Positions 7,092 to 15,613 of a stretch of 64,000 nt of DNA are shown one piece after another. The notes beneath the pieces are model-generated. The model was not told the origin of the DNA. It saw nothing but the letters and a program-made list of their open reading frames with translations, and did no database searches. Numbering within the stretch: the first letter of the stretch is position 1; each line of letters starts with the position of its first letter. A program made the translations under genes and the position numbers. This DNA is from Heteroscillospira sp050943935 (GTDB lineage Bacteria > Bacillota > Clostridia > Oscillospirales > Oscillospiraceae). Where the stretch lies: contig JBMNQC010000009.1 of assembly GCA_050943935.1 (NCBI GenBank), forward strand, positions 1 to 64,000, read 5' to 3'.

Positions 7092-8453
7092 ATGAAAATT
7101 ATTGCTATTTTTGTCTGTAAACTCATTCGACTGGCTCTGCGTGTCATAGGCCGCGGCGGCACGGCGCTGCCCGGCAAAATTGCTCTGCGTCTTTGCCCAA
7201 ATCTTCTGGGCCATTTGACAAAGGACGTCAAGACAATCGTGATAACCGGAACCAACGGCAAGACCACCACTTCCCGCATTGTGGAGCAGGCGTTCATCAA
7301 TTCCGGCAAAAGCTATTTTGCCAACAAAAGCGGCGCAAACCTTATAACCGGAATCACGGCGGAGTTTGCCGCCCACGCCACCCTCACAGGAAAGCCAAAA
7401 TGTGAATACGCGGTCATTGAATGCGATGAGGCCGCTTCCAAGGCCGTGCTGCGCTATCTGAAGCCCTCGGTGGTGCTGGTGACAAATGTCTTCCGCGATC
7501 AGCTCGACCGCTACGGAGAGGTCACCCACACTCTTGACAACATACGCATAGGACTGGAAAACGTGCCGGAGGCGGTGCTGTGTCTTAACGCAGACTGTTC
7601 CCTCACCAGTTCCCTGAGCGAGATACTGCCAAACCGCTGCATTTTTTACGGTGTGGACACGCCCATTTACCGCAGCCGCGTGGCGGAAGTATCCGACGCT
7701 CCCTATTGCATACACTGCAAGAGCGAATACGAGTACGACTATGTGACTTACGGGCATCTCGGCGGCTATCGCTGCACCAGCTGCGGCTACCGCCGTCCAA
7801 AGCCCGATGTCTCCGTCACCCGTATAATGCAGCAGACCGCCGACTGGACGGATATAGAGCTGTCCGACCACGGTGAGAAGCTGTCGGTGCGGCTGAATCT
7901 GCCCGGCGGCTTTAATATCTATAACGCGGTCGGCGCATACGCGGCCCTGAGCTGTATGGGATTTTCCACTCCCGAGGCTCTGCACGCGCTCAACAGCTTT
8001 GAGTGCGGCTTCGGGCGCATGGAGCGCTTCGATATAGACGGCGCGACCCTGCGCATGATACTCATTAAAAACCCCGCGGGCTGCAATCAGGTGCTGAACT
8101 TCCTGACCAATCTCGACGGTCAGTCGGTGTTCACAGTATGTCTGAACGACAATTACGCAGACGGTACGGACATTTCGTGGATATGGGATGTAAACTTCGA
8201 GGTACTGCTAAATATGGGCAGCAATCTCACCCGGGTTCTGGTGAGCGGCGTGCGCGCTGACGATATGGCTTTGCGCCTGTACTATGCCGGCATACCGAAA
8301 GAGAAGATATTGGTGATACACGACTATGATAAGCTCATTGATACTATGCTCGCATCGGACAAGCCCGTGTTCATTATGCCCACCTATACGGCAATGCTGG
8401 ATCTTCGCGGCAGACTCAGCGCCCGTTTCGGCTTCAAGAATTTCTGGGAATAA
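7092..8453 (+). CDS. murT: MurT, lipid II isoglutaminyl synthase (Mur-ligase subunit)
   Basis: 453 residues of the MurT type. It has an N-terminal segment GRGGTALPGKIAL, a P-loop GTNGKTTT at 53-60, a Mur-ligase middle domain, and the MurT-specific zinc ribbon inserted as Cys206-x2-Cys209 and Cys228-x2-Cys231. A C-terminal DUF1727-type domain follows. MurT activates the alpha-carboxylate of D-Glu in lipid II, and GatD supplies ammonia, giving D-isoglutamine in peptidoglycan. gatD follows after 12 bases, confirming the pair. No Shine-Dalgarno sequence precedes ATG 7092, yet the N-terminus matches the usual length of the family. First gene of a five-gene run. Confidence 0.95.
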   Translation: MKIIAIFVCKLIRLALRVIGRGGTALPGKIALRLCPNLLGHLTKDVKTIVITGTNGKTTTSRIVEQAFINSGKSYFANKSGANLITGITAEFAAHATLTGKPKCEYAVIECDEAASKAVLRYLKPSVVLVTNVFRDQLDRYGEVTHTLDNIRIGLENVPEAVLCLNADCSLTSSLSEILPNRCIFYGVDTPIYRSRVAEVSDAPYCIHCKSEYEYDYVTYGHLGGYRCTSCGYRRPKPDVSVTRIMQQTADWTDIELSDHGEKLSVRLNLPGGFNIYNAVGAYAALSCMGFSTPEALHALNSFECGFGRMERFDIDGATLRMILIKNPAGCNQVLNFLTNLDGQSVFTVCLNDNYADGTDISWIWDVNFEVLLNMGSNLTRVLVSGVRADDMALRLYYAGIPKEKILVIHDYDKLIDTMLASDKPVFIMPTYTAMLDLRGRLSARFGFKNFWE

Positions 8454-8465
8454 GGAGGCACGGCT

Positions 8466-9200
8466 ATGGAACTTAAAATTTGTCACCTCTATCCGGACGT
8501 GCTGAACCTCTATGGGGACCAGGGAAACATCATCTGCCTTAAGCACCGGCTGGAGGCGCGAGGAATAGGCGCGGAGATAATCGGGCTCCCCATAGGCGCA
8601 AATGCTGATTTTACGCAGTTCGATATGTTCTTCATCGGCGGCGGTCAGGATTTTGAGCAGGAGGTTCTGCTCGATGACCTGGCCGGAGGCAAAAGCGCGG
8701 ACATACGCGCAGCTGTGGAGGACGAGAAGGTATTTCTCACCATTTGCGGCGGATACCAGATGATGGGCTCATACTACCGCACCCACGACGGCGTGCAGTG
8801 TGATTTTATAGGCGCTATGGATTTGTATACTCTGGGACAGGAGCAGCGCATTATCGGCAACATGATGTTCCGGTGCTCTGATGAGAACGGAGGCAGCACG
8901 GTGGTCGGATTTGAAAACCACAGCGGACGCACCTATCTCGGTGAAAAGTGCAGGCCGCTGGGCACCATACTGAAAGGCAGCGGAAACAACGGAGAGGACG
9001 GCACCGAGGGCGCAAGGTACAAAAACGCCTTCGGCTCCTATTCCCATGGGCCGATTCTGCCGAAAAATCCGGAGTTTGCAGATTTTCTCCTGTATACAGC
9101 TCTTGTTCGCCGCTACGGACAGGCGCACCTGGACGAAATTGACGACAGCTTTGAGAACGCCGCCCATGAATATATGCTTGAAAGGCTGACGGGAAAATGA
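8466..9200 (+). CDS. gatD: GatD, glutamine amidotransferase subunit of lipid II amidation
   Basis: 244 residues of a class I (triad) glutamine amidotransferase of the CobB/CobQ-like type. The nucleophile Cys94 sits in TICGGYQ, and His194 in YSHGPILPKNP is the probable triad histidine. The start LKICHLYPDVLNLYGDQGN is typical of GatD. It hydrolyses glutamine and channels ammonia to MurT. RBS AAGGAGG precedes ATG 8466. Its stop overlaps the next start as ATGA (9197-9200), so the glycosylase is translationally coupled. Confidence 0.95.
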   Translation: MELKICHLYPDVLNLYGDQGNIICLKHRLEARGIGAEIIGLPIGANADFTQFDMFFIGGGQDFEQEVLLDDLAGGKSADIRAAVEDEKVFLTICGGYQMMGSYYRTHDGVQCDFIGAMDLYTLGQEQRIIGNMMFRCSDENGGSTVVGFENHSGRTYLGEKCRPLGTILKGSGNNGEDGTEGARYKNAFGSYSHGPILPKNPEFADFLLYTALVRRYGQAHLDEIDDSFENAAHEYMLERLTGK

Positions 9201-9706
9201 GACTTGCTGCGGATTTTTTTCACCGCGACTGTTTGGAACTGGCTCCCGCCCTTGTGGGTAAGCTGGTCTGCCGCAAAATGCCCGACGGCTCAATTCTCCG
9301 CCTGCGCATCACAGAGACGGAGGCATACCGCGGCGAGGAGGATACCGCCTGCCACGCTCACAAAGGGCGCACAAAGCGCACGGAAATACTATACGGCGAG
9401 AGCGGACTGATATACGTCTATCTCTGCTATGGCATGCATTGGCTGATGAACGTGATATCAGGCGAAACGGAGCAGCCCCAGGGCGTGCTTATCCGCGCCT
9501 GTGAGGGCTACGGCGGTCCCGGAAAGCTCACAAAGGCTCTGTCTGTTGACGGAAGCTTTAACCGGCGCTATGCATACGCCTGCGATGAGCTGTGGTTTGA
9601 GGATGACGGATGCGCATGTAAAATCATCACGGACAAGCGTGTCGGCATAGGCTATGCAAGTGAGGCTGATAAAAATCGGCTCTGGCGATTCAAACTCAGT
9701 AATTGA
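9197..9706 (+). CDS. DNA-3-methyladenine glycosylase (AAG/MPG family)
   Basis: 169 residues of the AAG family: AADFFHRDCLELAPALVGK start, the substrate-pocket segment ITETEAYRGEEDTACHA (Glu is the expected general base), GLIYVYLCYGMHWLMNV, and GPGKLTKAL. It excises alkylated purines such as 3-methyladenine in base-excision repair. It is shorter than typical members (about 190-200 residues), mainly through a compact C-terminus. It is coupled to gatD by a 4-base overlap; the mix of cell-wall, repair and glycogen genes in one run is probably just shared transcription. Confidence 0.9.
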   Translation: MRLAADFFHRDCLELAPALVGKLVCRKMPDGSILRLRITETEAYRGEEDTACHAHKGRTKRTEILYGESGLIYVYLCYGMHWLMNVISGETEQPQGVLIRACEGYGGPGKLTKALSVDGSFNRRYAYACDELWFEDDGCACKIITDKRVGIGYASEADKNRLWRFKLSN

Positions 9707-9717
9707 AGGAGGCGGCT

Positions 9718-11235
9718 ATGGGCGGTTTTCAGCGCTGTTCCGGCATACTCATGCCCGTTTCGGCGCTGCCCTCCCCTTACGGGATAGGCACTCTGGGACG
9801 GGCAGCTTTTGAATTTGCGGACTTTCTCCATGAAAGCGGACAGAGTCTGTGGCAGATACTGCCCCTTGGACCCACAGGCTTCGGTGACAGTCCGTACCAG
9901 AGCTTTTCCAGCTTTGCCGGGAATCCATATCTCATTGATTTGGATGAGTTGGCGGAAGCCGGGCTGCTCTTACACAGCGAGATAAACGCAGTACCATGGG
10001 GCAGCGATTCCGGGTATGTTGACTACGGCCTGCTGTACTCCGGTCGGCTGCCGCTTCTGGCTCTCGCCCGGGAACGCGGACGGCGGAATGCTGAGCTGTG
10101 CGCCGCCGTAGAAACCTTTTCCGCTGAAAACGCCGTTTGGCTGAATGACTACGCTCTGTTCATGGCGCTGAAGCGGCATTTTAATATGCGCCCATGGCAT
10201 GAATGGCCGGAGGATATCCGCAGCCGTGAAAGCGAAGCCATGGAGCATTATCGCAGGCTGCTGCGTGATGACCTCGAGCTTGAGTGCTTTATACAGTATT
10301 GCTTTTTCACGCAGTTTTACCGGCTGCGCGGCTACTGTCGCTCGATTGGACTGAGGCTGGTAGGCGATCTGCCATTCTATACCGCGCCGGATTCCGCCGA
10401 CGTGTGGGCAGCTCCGGAGCAGTTTCAGCTGGACTCACACCTGCGCCCCACCTGTGTGGCGGGGGTGCCGCCTGATTTTTTCAGCGAAAACGGCCAGCTC
10501 TGGGGCAATCCCCTGTACGACTGGGAGCGCATGAGCGGGGATGGCTTCTCCTGGTGGCGGAAGCGTGTGGCCGCAGCCGCAAGGCTCTATGATATCATTC
10601 GTCTGGACCATTTCCGTGGATTTGAGAGCTACTGGAGCATACCCGCAGGCGCTGAGAGCGCGGCCGGCGGGCGCTGGGTGAAAGCGCCGGGAACGTCCTT
10701 TATCAAAATGCTTAAAGACAGCTTTCCTCAAACCATGTTCGTAGCGGAGGATTTGGGAATTATCACCGATGATGTGCGTGCTCTGCGCAGCTTCTCCGGA
10801 TTCCCGGGCATGGCTGTTTTGAGTTTCGCCTTTGACCCTGAGCAGGAGAGCAGCTATCTTCCACACAAGCTTGAACGCAGCTGCTTTTGCTGTACGGGTA
10901 CTCACGACAATGAGCCTCTCGGCGCTTTCTGCGCTAACATTTCAGATGATGTGCAGGGATTCATAAGCCTGTACTGCGGCGGTGTCAGTCCCTTGGACAT
11001 CATCCGCTCCGGGATGTGCTCACCGGCGGATGTATTTATTGCCCAGCTTCAGGATTGGCTGGAGGCGGACGCCGGAGCACGTATGAACACCCCCGGACTC
11101 AGCAGCGGCTGCTGGCAATGGAGATTAACGCCAGGACAGCTCACTCAGGAGCTGAAAAGCCGCATATTTAATATGACAAAGGCCACATGCCGGCTGAATA
11201 CAGCCGCAGGAAAGGAGTGTCCCCATGCTGATTGA
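9718..11235 (+). CDS. malQ: 4-alpha-glucanotransferase (amylomaltase)
   Basis: 505 residues of GH77: LPSPYGIGTLG near the start, GDLPFYTAPDSADVWAAPEQFQLD, IIRLDHFRGFESYW (nucleophile Asp), FVAEDLGIITDDV (acid/base Glu) and CTGTHDNEPLGAF (transition-state Asp). It moves alpha-1,4-glucan segments between maltodextrins in the cytosol. ATG 9718 is chosen because AAGGAGGCGG lies just before it; an upstream TTG would lie inside that site. It overlaps glgP by 11 bases. With glgP it forms the standard maltodextrin/glycogen breakdown pair. Confidence 0.95.
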   Translation: MGGFQRCSGILMPVSALPSPYGIGTLGRAAFEFADFLHESGQSLWQILPLGPTGFGDSPYQSFSSFAGNPYLIDLDELAEAGLLLHSEINAVPWGSDSGYVDYGLLYSGRLPLLALARERGRRNAELCAAVETFSAENAVWLNDYALFMALKRHFNMRPWHEWPEDIRSRESEAMEHYRRLLRDDLELECFIQYCFFTQFYRLRGYCRSIGLRLVGDLPFYTAPDSADVWAAPEQFQLDSHLRPTCVAGVPPDFFSENGQLWGNPLYDWERMSGDGFSWWRKRVAAAARLYDIIRLDHFRGFESYWSIPAGAESAAGGRWVKAPGTSFIKMLKDSFPQTMFVAEDLGIITDDVRALRSFSGFPGMAVLSFAFDPEQESSYLPHKLERSCFCCTGTHDNEPLGAFCANISDDVQGFISLYCGGVSPLDIIRSGMCSPADVFIAQLQDWLEADAGARMNTPGLSSGCWQWRLTPGQLTQELKSRIFNMTKATCRLNTAAGKECPHAD

Positions 11236-13582
11236 CAGCGACGCACGCAGCCGCAAGATCCTCACCATGGCTGAGGAACTGTGCTTCTGCAACCACCAGA
11301 TATCCATAGCCGACGCTAATCCAATACAGCTGCATGAGTGCCTGGCACAGGCTGTGGTGCACTATCTATCCGGCAGCTGGAACCGCAGCCGCAGAGGCCA
11401 TGACCACGGCCGCCATGCAGCCTATCTGAGCGCGGAATTTCTTATCGGCAAGCTGGTATATTCAAACCTCTACAATCTGGGCATACTCCGTGAGGTTACC
11501 GCCCTGCTGGCCGACAAGGGCGTGGACCTGGCCTGTCTGGAGGACATTGAGGACGCCTCCCTTGGCAACGGCGGCCTCGGACGTCTGGCAGCCTGTTTTC
11601 TGGACAGCGCCGCCACCCACGGAATACCGCTGGACGGCTACGGACTGCGCTATCACTACGGTCTTTTCAAGCAGACATTCTCCAACTGTGAGCAGGTGGA
11701 GGAGGCCGACGACTGGCTGCGGGACGGCGACCCCTGGAGCTGCCGCCGCTACGGCGAGGCTGTGGAGGTGCGCATGGCCGACCAGACAGTCATGGCAGTA
11801 CCCTACGACATGCCAGTTATAGGCTACGACACGGGGAACATAGGAACGCTGAGGCTGTGGCAGAGCGAATCGGAAAATCCCCTGGATTTTGCCGCCTACA
11901 ACCGTCAGGACTATGTCACCTCCATGCGTGACAAGAATCTGGCCGAGAGCATCACCAGCGTGCTTTATCCCGACGACAGCACCTATGAGGGCAAGCGCCT
12001 GCGGCTGAAGCAGCAGTATTTTCTGTGCAGCGCAACCATGCAGGATATGCTCCGCCGGCACCGCCGGGCGGGCGACCGTACTGTGGTGGAGTTTGCAAAA
12101 TATCACGCCCTGCAGCTCAACGACACCCACCCGGTGCTGGCAATTCCAGAGCTTATCCGGCTGCTGATGCTGGAGGGGCTGGAGTTTGAGCGGGCATTTA
12201 CCATAGCCCGGGACACTTTCAGCTACACCAACCACACGGTGCTCAGCGAGGCTCTGGAGCGCTGGGACATGGCGCTTATAGAGAGTGTCTGCCCGGACAC
12301 CGCAGCCATAATCCGGCGAATAGACGCCAGAGCGCGGGACCGCATGACCCTGCACGGCATTTACGGGGATATGTTCAGCAATATGCAGATAATTGACGGC
12401 GGCACAGTACACATGGCCCGGCTTGCCATCTACGCCTCCAGCCATGTGAACGGCGTTGCGGCCATACACACGGATATACTGAAAAACAAGGTATTCCGGG
12501 ACTGGTACGCCGTTTATCCCGAGCGCTTTCAGAACAAGACCAACGGCATCACCCAGCGCCGCTGGCTGGGGCTGTGCAATCCTGAGCTGAGCACCCTAAT
12601 ACGCCGCACCATAGGCACGGGCTTCCTGAAAGATTTAAGCCGCCTTTCAGAGCTGCGTGAGAACCAGGATGAGCGGCTCATACGTAATTTCAATGAGGTC
12701 AAGCGGGAGAAGAAAGAGCAGCTTGCGGCTTATATCAAAAAGCACGAGGGCGTTGAGCTGTCTCCCGACTCGGTTTTCGACGTGCAGATAAAGCGCCTGC
12801 ATGAGTACAAGCGCCAGCTTATGAACGCCTTCTCCATCATGGATATATATCTGCGCCTTAAAAACGGCGAGCTGCAGGATATGCCTCCGGTCACTTTTAT
12901 TTTCGGCGCCAAGGCCGCCTCAGGCTATGCCAGAGCCAAGGCAATAATCCGCTATATAAACCGCATGGCTGAGCTTATAAATAACGACAGCCAGGTTCAC
13001 GGCCGCATACGGGTTGTATTCGTCCAGAATTACAATTGCAGCTACGCGGAGAAAATAATCCCCGCCGCCGATATCTCTGAGCAGATATCCCCAGCCGGAC
13101 TGGAGGCCAGCGGCACCGGCAACATGAAGCTGATGCTCAACGGCGCCGTAACGCTGGGCACTCTGGACGGAGCAAACGTGGAGATAGTGGAAGAGGCCGG
13201 AATGGAGAACAACTATATTTTCGGTGCAACGGTGGACGACATCGAGCACATACGCGGCAGCTATAACCCAAAAGCCATATACGACTCAAACGAGCACATC
13301 CGCCGTGTGGTGGATACCTTAACAGACGGCACCGTGCCCACGGACGATGGAATGCGTGAGCTGCACTCCTCCCTTATCTACGGCACAGGCTGGCACGCCC
13401 CCGACCACTACTTTCTGCTGCTGGACTATCCCATGTATATGGAGGCCAAAATGCGCGCCATATACGACTGGGCCGACCGCATGAGCTTTGGAAAAAAAGC
13501 GCTCATGAATATCGCCAGCGCCGGAAAATTCTCCTCCGATCGTACCGTTCAGGACTACGCCCGGGATATATGGAAGGTTTAG
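11225..13582 (+). CDS. glgP: Glycogen/maltodextrin phosphorylase
   Basis: 785 residues of GT35: AAYLSAEFLIGKLVYSN, EDASLGNGGLGRLAACFLDS, GYGLRYHYGLFKQ, NDTHPVLAIPELIR, KTNGITQRRWL, RLHEYKRQLMNA and EASGTGNMKLMLNG, in which the Lys carries pyridoxal phosphate. It releases glucose-1-phosphate from alpha-1,4-glucans with inorganic phosphate. It begins inside the end of malQ (11-base overlap) after AAAGGAG, so both are translated together. MalQ trims short maltodextrins that the phosphorylase cannot use. Length is normal for short bacterial members. Confidence 0.96.
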   Translation: MLIDSDARSRKILTMAEELCFCNHQISIADANPIQLHECLAQAVVHYLSGSWNRSRRGHDHGRHAAYLSAEFLIGKLVYSNLYNLGILREVTALLADKGVDLACLEDIEDASLGNGGLGRLAACFLDSAATHGIPLDGYGLRYHYGLFKQTFSNCEQVEEADDWLRDGDPWSCRRYGEAVEVRMADQTVMAVPYDMPVIGYDTGNIGTLRLWQSESENPLDFAAYNRQDYVTSMRDKNLAESITSVLYPDDSTYEGKRLRLKQQYFLCSATMQDMLRRHRRAGDRTVVEFAKYHALQLNDTHPVLAIPELIRLLMLEGLEFERAFTIARDTFSYTNHTVLSEALERWDMALIESVCPDTAAIIRRIDARARDRMTLHGIYGDMFSNMQIIDGGTVHMARLAIYASSHVNGVAAIHTDILKNKVFRDWYAVYPERFQNKTNGITQRRWLGLCNPELSTLIRRTIGTGFLKDLSRLSELRENQDERLIRNFNEVKREKKEQLAAYIKKHEGVELSPDSVFDVQIKRLHEYKRQLMNAFSIMDIYLRLKNGELQDMPPVTFIFGAKAASGYARAKAIIRYINRMAELINNDSQVHGRIRVVFVQNYNCSYAEKIIPAADISEQISPAGLEASGTGNMKLMLNGAVTLGTLDGANVEIVEEAGMENNYIFGATVDDIEHIRGSYNPKAIYDSNEHIRRVVDTLTDGTVPTDDGMRELHSSLIYGTGWHAPDHYFLLLDYPMYMEAKMRAIYDWADRMSFGKKALMNIASAGKFSSDRTVQDYARDIWKV

Positions 13583-13587
13583 ATAAA

Positions 13588-13623
13588 AACCAGACCGCAG
13601 TACAGCGGTCTGGTTCTTTTTAT
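13588..13623 (+). terminator. Terminator after glgP
   Basis: ACCAGACCGC / GCGGTCTGGT stem with a 6-base loop followed by TCTTTTTA, 6 bases after the stop. Confidence 0.9.
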
Positions 13624-13635
13624 TTGATTTTCCTC

Positions 13636-13664
13636 TTGCAATCGCTCTAAATATATGCTATATT
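13636..13664 (+). promoter_or_regulatory. Promoter of the queuosine-transporter leader
   Basis: TTGCAA at 13636-13641, exact 17-base spacer, TATATT at 13659-13664. The expected start (about 13671) is just upstream of the riboswitch. Confidence 0.7.
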
Positions 13665-13680
13665 GTCAAAGCCTGTTGGC

Positions 13681-13721
13681 AGACAGTTCGTGACCATCCT
13701 GTCTTTAAATAAAACTACGGA
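13681..13721 (+). promoter_or_regulatory. preQ1-I riboswitch
   Basis: The P1 stem AGACAG (13681-13686) pairs with CTGTCT (13699-13704), enclosing a 12-base loop TTCGTGACCATC. An A-rich strand TTAAATAAAACTAC follows, then GGA (13719-13721), which can pair with TCC at the loop edge to form the H-type pseudoknot. This matches the preQ1-I pattern: short stem, UUC at loop start, A-rich tail, then GGA. It lies directly upstream of a queuosine-precursor transporter, its expected target. A U-tailed hairpin follows, suggesting control by transcription termination when preQ1 is bound. Confidence 0.85.
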
Positions 13722-13745
13722 AACAATTGAAGAGTGACTCTCTTC

Positions 13746-13778
13746 GGGCGCGGTGCGCCCTTGTTCCTGTTGTTGATT
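13746..13778 (+). terminator. Expression-platform terminator of the preQ1 switch
   Basis: GGGCGC (13746-13751) and GCGCCC (13755-13760) form a tight 3-base-loop hairpin followed by TTGTTCCTGTTGTT. A second short dyad (GAAGAG / CTCTTC, 13730-13745) lies between it and the aptamer and may be part of the alternative fold. Confidence 0.6.
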
Positions 13779-13807
13779 GGTTAAAAATCTGCAAGAGGAG
13801 TTTTTTT

Positions 13808-14500
13808 ATGTCCAACGAAATCCTGCTTTGTCTGTCCGTTATCGTCTGCTTTGGCGGTGTTCTGGCGGCCTACCACTTCTGGGGGCTTACCGGTCTGTGC
13901 TGCTATACGGCTTTCGCCGCTATTACCGCCAATATCGAAGTGCTCATAACCATTGAGGCCTTCGGCATGGAGCAGACCCTTGGCAACGTGCTGTTTGCCG
14001 CAAACTTCCTTATCACCGACATCATAAGCGAGGTTTACGGCAAGAAAGAAGCCAACCGCTGCGTATACATAGGCGCGGCATCCTCGGCCTTTTTTGTGCT
14101 TATCTCTCAGCTCTGGCTGCTATACATCCCCGGCCCCAACGACTGGGCTATGGACAGCATAGCCACTCTCTTCGCTATCACTCCCCGGCTCATGCTCTCC
14201 AGCCTGTCCGTATACCTCATAAGCCAGCGTCTGGACGTGACCCTCTACCACTTCTGGTGGAAGCTCACCAGCAAAAACGGAGACAAAAGACGCTGCCTGT
14301 GGCTGCGCAACAACGGCTCCACTCTCATCTCCCAGTTTGTGAACGCCATACTCTTCAACGCCTTTGCTTTCTACGGCGTATATGATATGCCAACCCTTAT
14401 ATCCATAATTCTCTCCAGCTACCTCATCTTCATTGTCACAAGCCTGCTGGACACCCCTTTCGTATATATGGCGCGGCGCATGAAGCCTCTGGTAAAATAA
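13808..14500 (+). CDS. Queuosine precursor transporter (YhhQ/Vut_1 family)
   Basis: 230 residues with about six or seven membrane helices. The segment NVLFAANFLITDIISEVYGKK (about residues 60-80) is diagnostic of the YhhQ/Vut_1 family (PF02592), which imports queuosine precursors such as preQ0/preQ1 or queuine. The C-terminal LRNNGSTLISQFVNA also fits. ATG 13808 is chosen because AAGAGGAG lies 8-12 bases upstream, and the longer frame would run through the riboswitch terminator. The preQ1-I riboswitch upstream supports this function independently. Single gene, closed by a terminator. Confidence 0.93.
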   Translation: MSNEILLCLSVIVCFGGVLAAYHFWGLTGLCCYTAFAAITANIEVLITIEAFGMEQTLGNVLFAANFLITDIISEVYGKKEANRCVYIGAASSAFFVLISQLWLLYIPGPNDWAMDSIATLFAITPRLMLSSLSVYLISQRLDVTLYHFWWKLTSKNGDKRRCLWLRNNGSTLISQFVNAILFNAFAFYGVYDMPTLISIILSSYLIFIVTSLLDTPFVYMARRMKPLVK

Positions 14501-14501
14501 C

Positions 14502-14539
14502 AAAAAACTCCGAATCCAATTGGATTCGGAGTTTTTTAT
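14502..14539. terminator. Bidirectional terminator between convergent genes
   Basis: Near-perfect palindrome AAAACTCCGAATCCA / TGGATTCGGAGTTTT centred at 14520/14521, with A-run on one side and T-run on the other; serves the transporter and the minus-strand aldolase. Confidence 0.92.
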
Positions 14540-14550
14540 TTGAGCGGTGA

Positions 14551-15366
14551 TTAGCCCTCGATGATCTTCTCGTCAACGAGAACCTTAGCCATCTTCTCGC
14601 CTTCCTTCTCCCAGAAAGCCTTGATGACCTTGAACTGGTCGCCGATGCTGAAGTGACGGACACCCAGGTCAATGTAGTACTTGGCGTCGTCGGCGGTGCC
14701 GATCTCGCAGCGGGGCTGCACGCCGTGAGCCAGAGCGGCCTTAATGCACTTGCGCTCGGCCTCCTTGAACTCGTTGACATACTCGCCGCGGTTGTAGCCC
14801 AGGCTCATGCAGAAGTCGGAAGGTCCGAACTGAATCATGTCAACGCCGGGGATAGAGCAGAGCTCATCGATGTTTTCAACGGTCTCGTGCTTCTCAATCA
14901 TGAAAGAGAGGACGATGTCACGCAGACGGTCGGCGTGAGCCATCTGACCGATGTGAGACTGGCAGCCGATGTAGCGGCGGTTGGGGAAACCGAAGTGACC
15001 GCCATCCTGGGGGGTCTTGGGCTTCATCATGCCGATGGACTCACGAACCTGGTCGCAGGACTCATGGTCGGCAAACATGATGGACTGGAAGCCGGCGCAG
15101 ACAGCCTTCTGAGCGAAGTAGCCGCGGGACTGGAAGTCAACCTTCATCATGCTGCCCATCTGGCCCAGCTCAGCGGCGCGGCACATATTCTCCAGATCAT
15201 ACTGGGTGAAGGGAGCATACTCACCAACGAACTCCATGTAATCGAAGGTGCCGACGGAAGCCAGAGCCTCGGTGTAGAATGCCCAGGGGCTCCACAGACG
15301 GGTGCTGACGGAGGGCTTGCCCTCGTTGAGCAGAGTTCTCAGCTTGTTTTCTTTCCACATTGCCAT
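14551..15366 (-). CDS. HpcH/HpaI-type aldolase/citrate lyase family protein
   Basis: 271 residues with the HpcH/HpaI fold: FDYMEFVGEYAPF, QSIMFADHES (metal-site region), LSFMIEKHETVENIDEL (Glu as metal ligand) and PGVDMIQFGPSDFCMSLG, which fits the family's G-x-x-D-L/F motif. Members cleave or form 2-keto-3-deoxy sugar acids or related acyl units with a divalent metal. The exact substrate is unclear, and the sequence departs from the classical GarL/HpaI motif G-P-x-D-L. It is a single gene with a strong promoter, and the RBS AAAGAGG precedes ATG 15366. Confidence 0.8.
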   Translation of the reverse strand: MAMWKENKLRTLLNEGKPSVSTRLWSPWAFYTEALASVGTFDYMEFVGEYAPFTQYDLENMCRAAELGQMGSMMKVDFQSRGYFAQKAVCAGFQSIMFADHESCDQVRESIGMMKPKTPQDGGHFGFPNRRYIGCQSHIGQMAHADRLRDIVLSFMIEKHETVENIDELCSIPGVDMIQFGPSDFCMSLGYNRGEYVNEFKEAERKCIKAALAHGVQPRCEIGTADDAKYYIDLGVRHFSIGDQFKVIKAFWEKEGEKMAKVLVDEKIIEG

Positions 15367-15433
15367 GTTAATTACCTCTTTCAGTAAAAAATAACAGATT
15401 TACGCATAATGTCCATAGAACACCAGCTATAAA

Positions 15434-15462
15434 ATTATATAGAAAAACTCCGGCGAAGTCAA
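15434..15462 (-). promoter_or_regulatory. Promoter of the aldolase gene
   Basis: Minus strand TTGACT (15462-15457), exact 17-base spacer, TATAAT (15439-15434). About 68 bases before the start codon. Confidence 0.8.
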
Positions 15463-15554
15463 GGGCAGTATATGCAGATTCTGTGAAGAAATGTCCCGAG
15501 GGATGGGCATTTTTTCGTCATGCTGTGTTTTTTCAAAATTTTACCCGTCAAATT

Positions 15555-15583
15555 CGGACACATGGCCGCAATTGTGCTATAAT
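15555..15583 (+). promoter_or_regulatory. Promoter of the MocA-HD fusion gene
   Basis: CGGACA at 15555-15560, 17-base spacer, TATAAT at 15578-15583 preceded by TGC (extended -10). The start codon follows 31 bases later. Confidence 0.65.
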
Positions 15584-15613
15584 GTTATAAAGCTCTTTAA
15601 GAGGGTGATGTAT

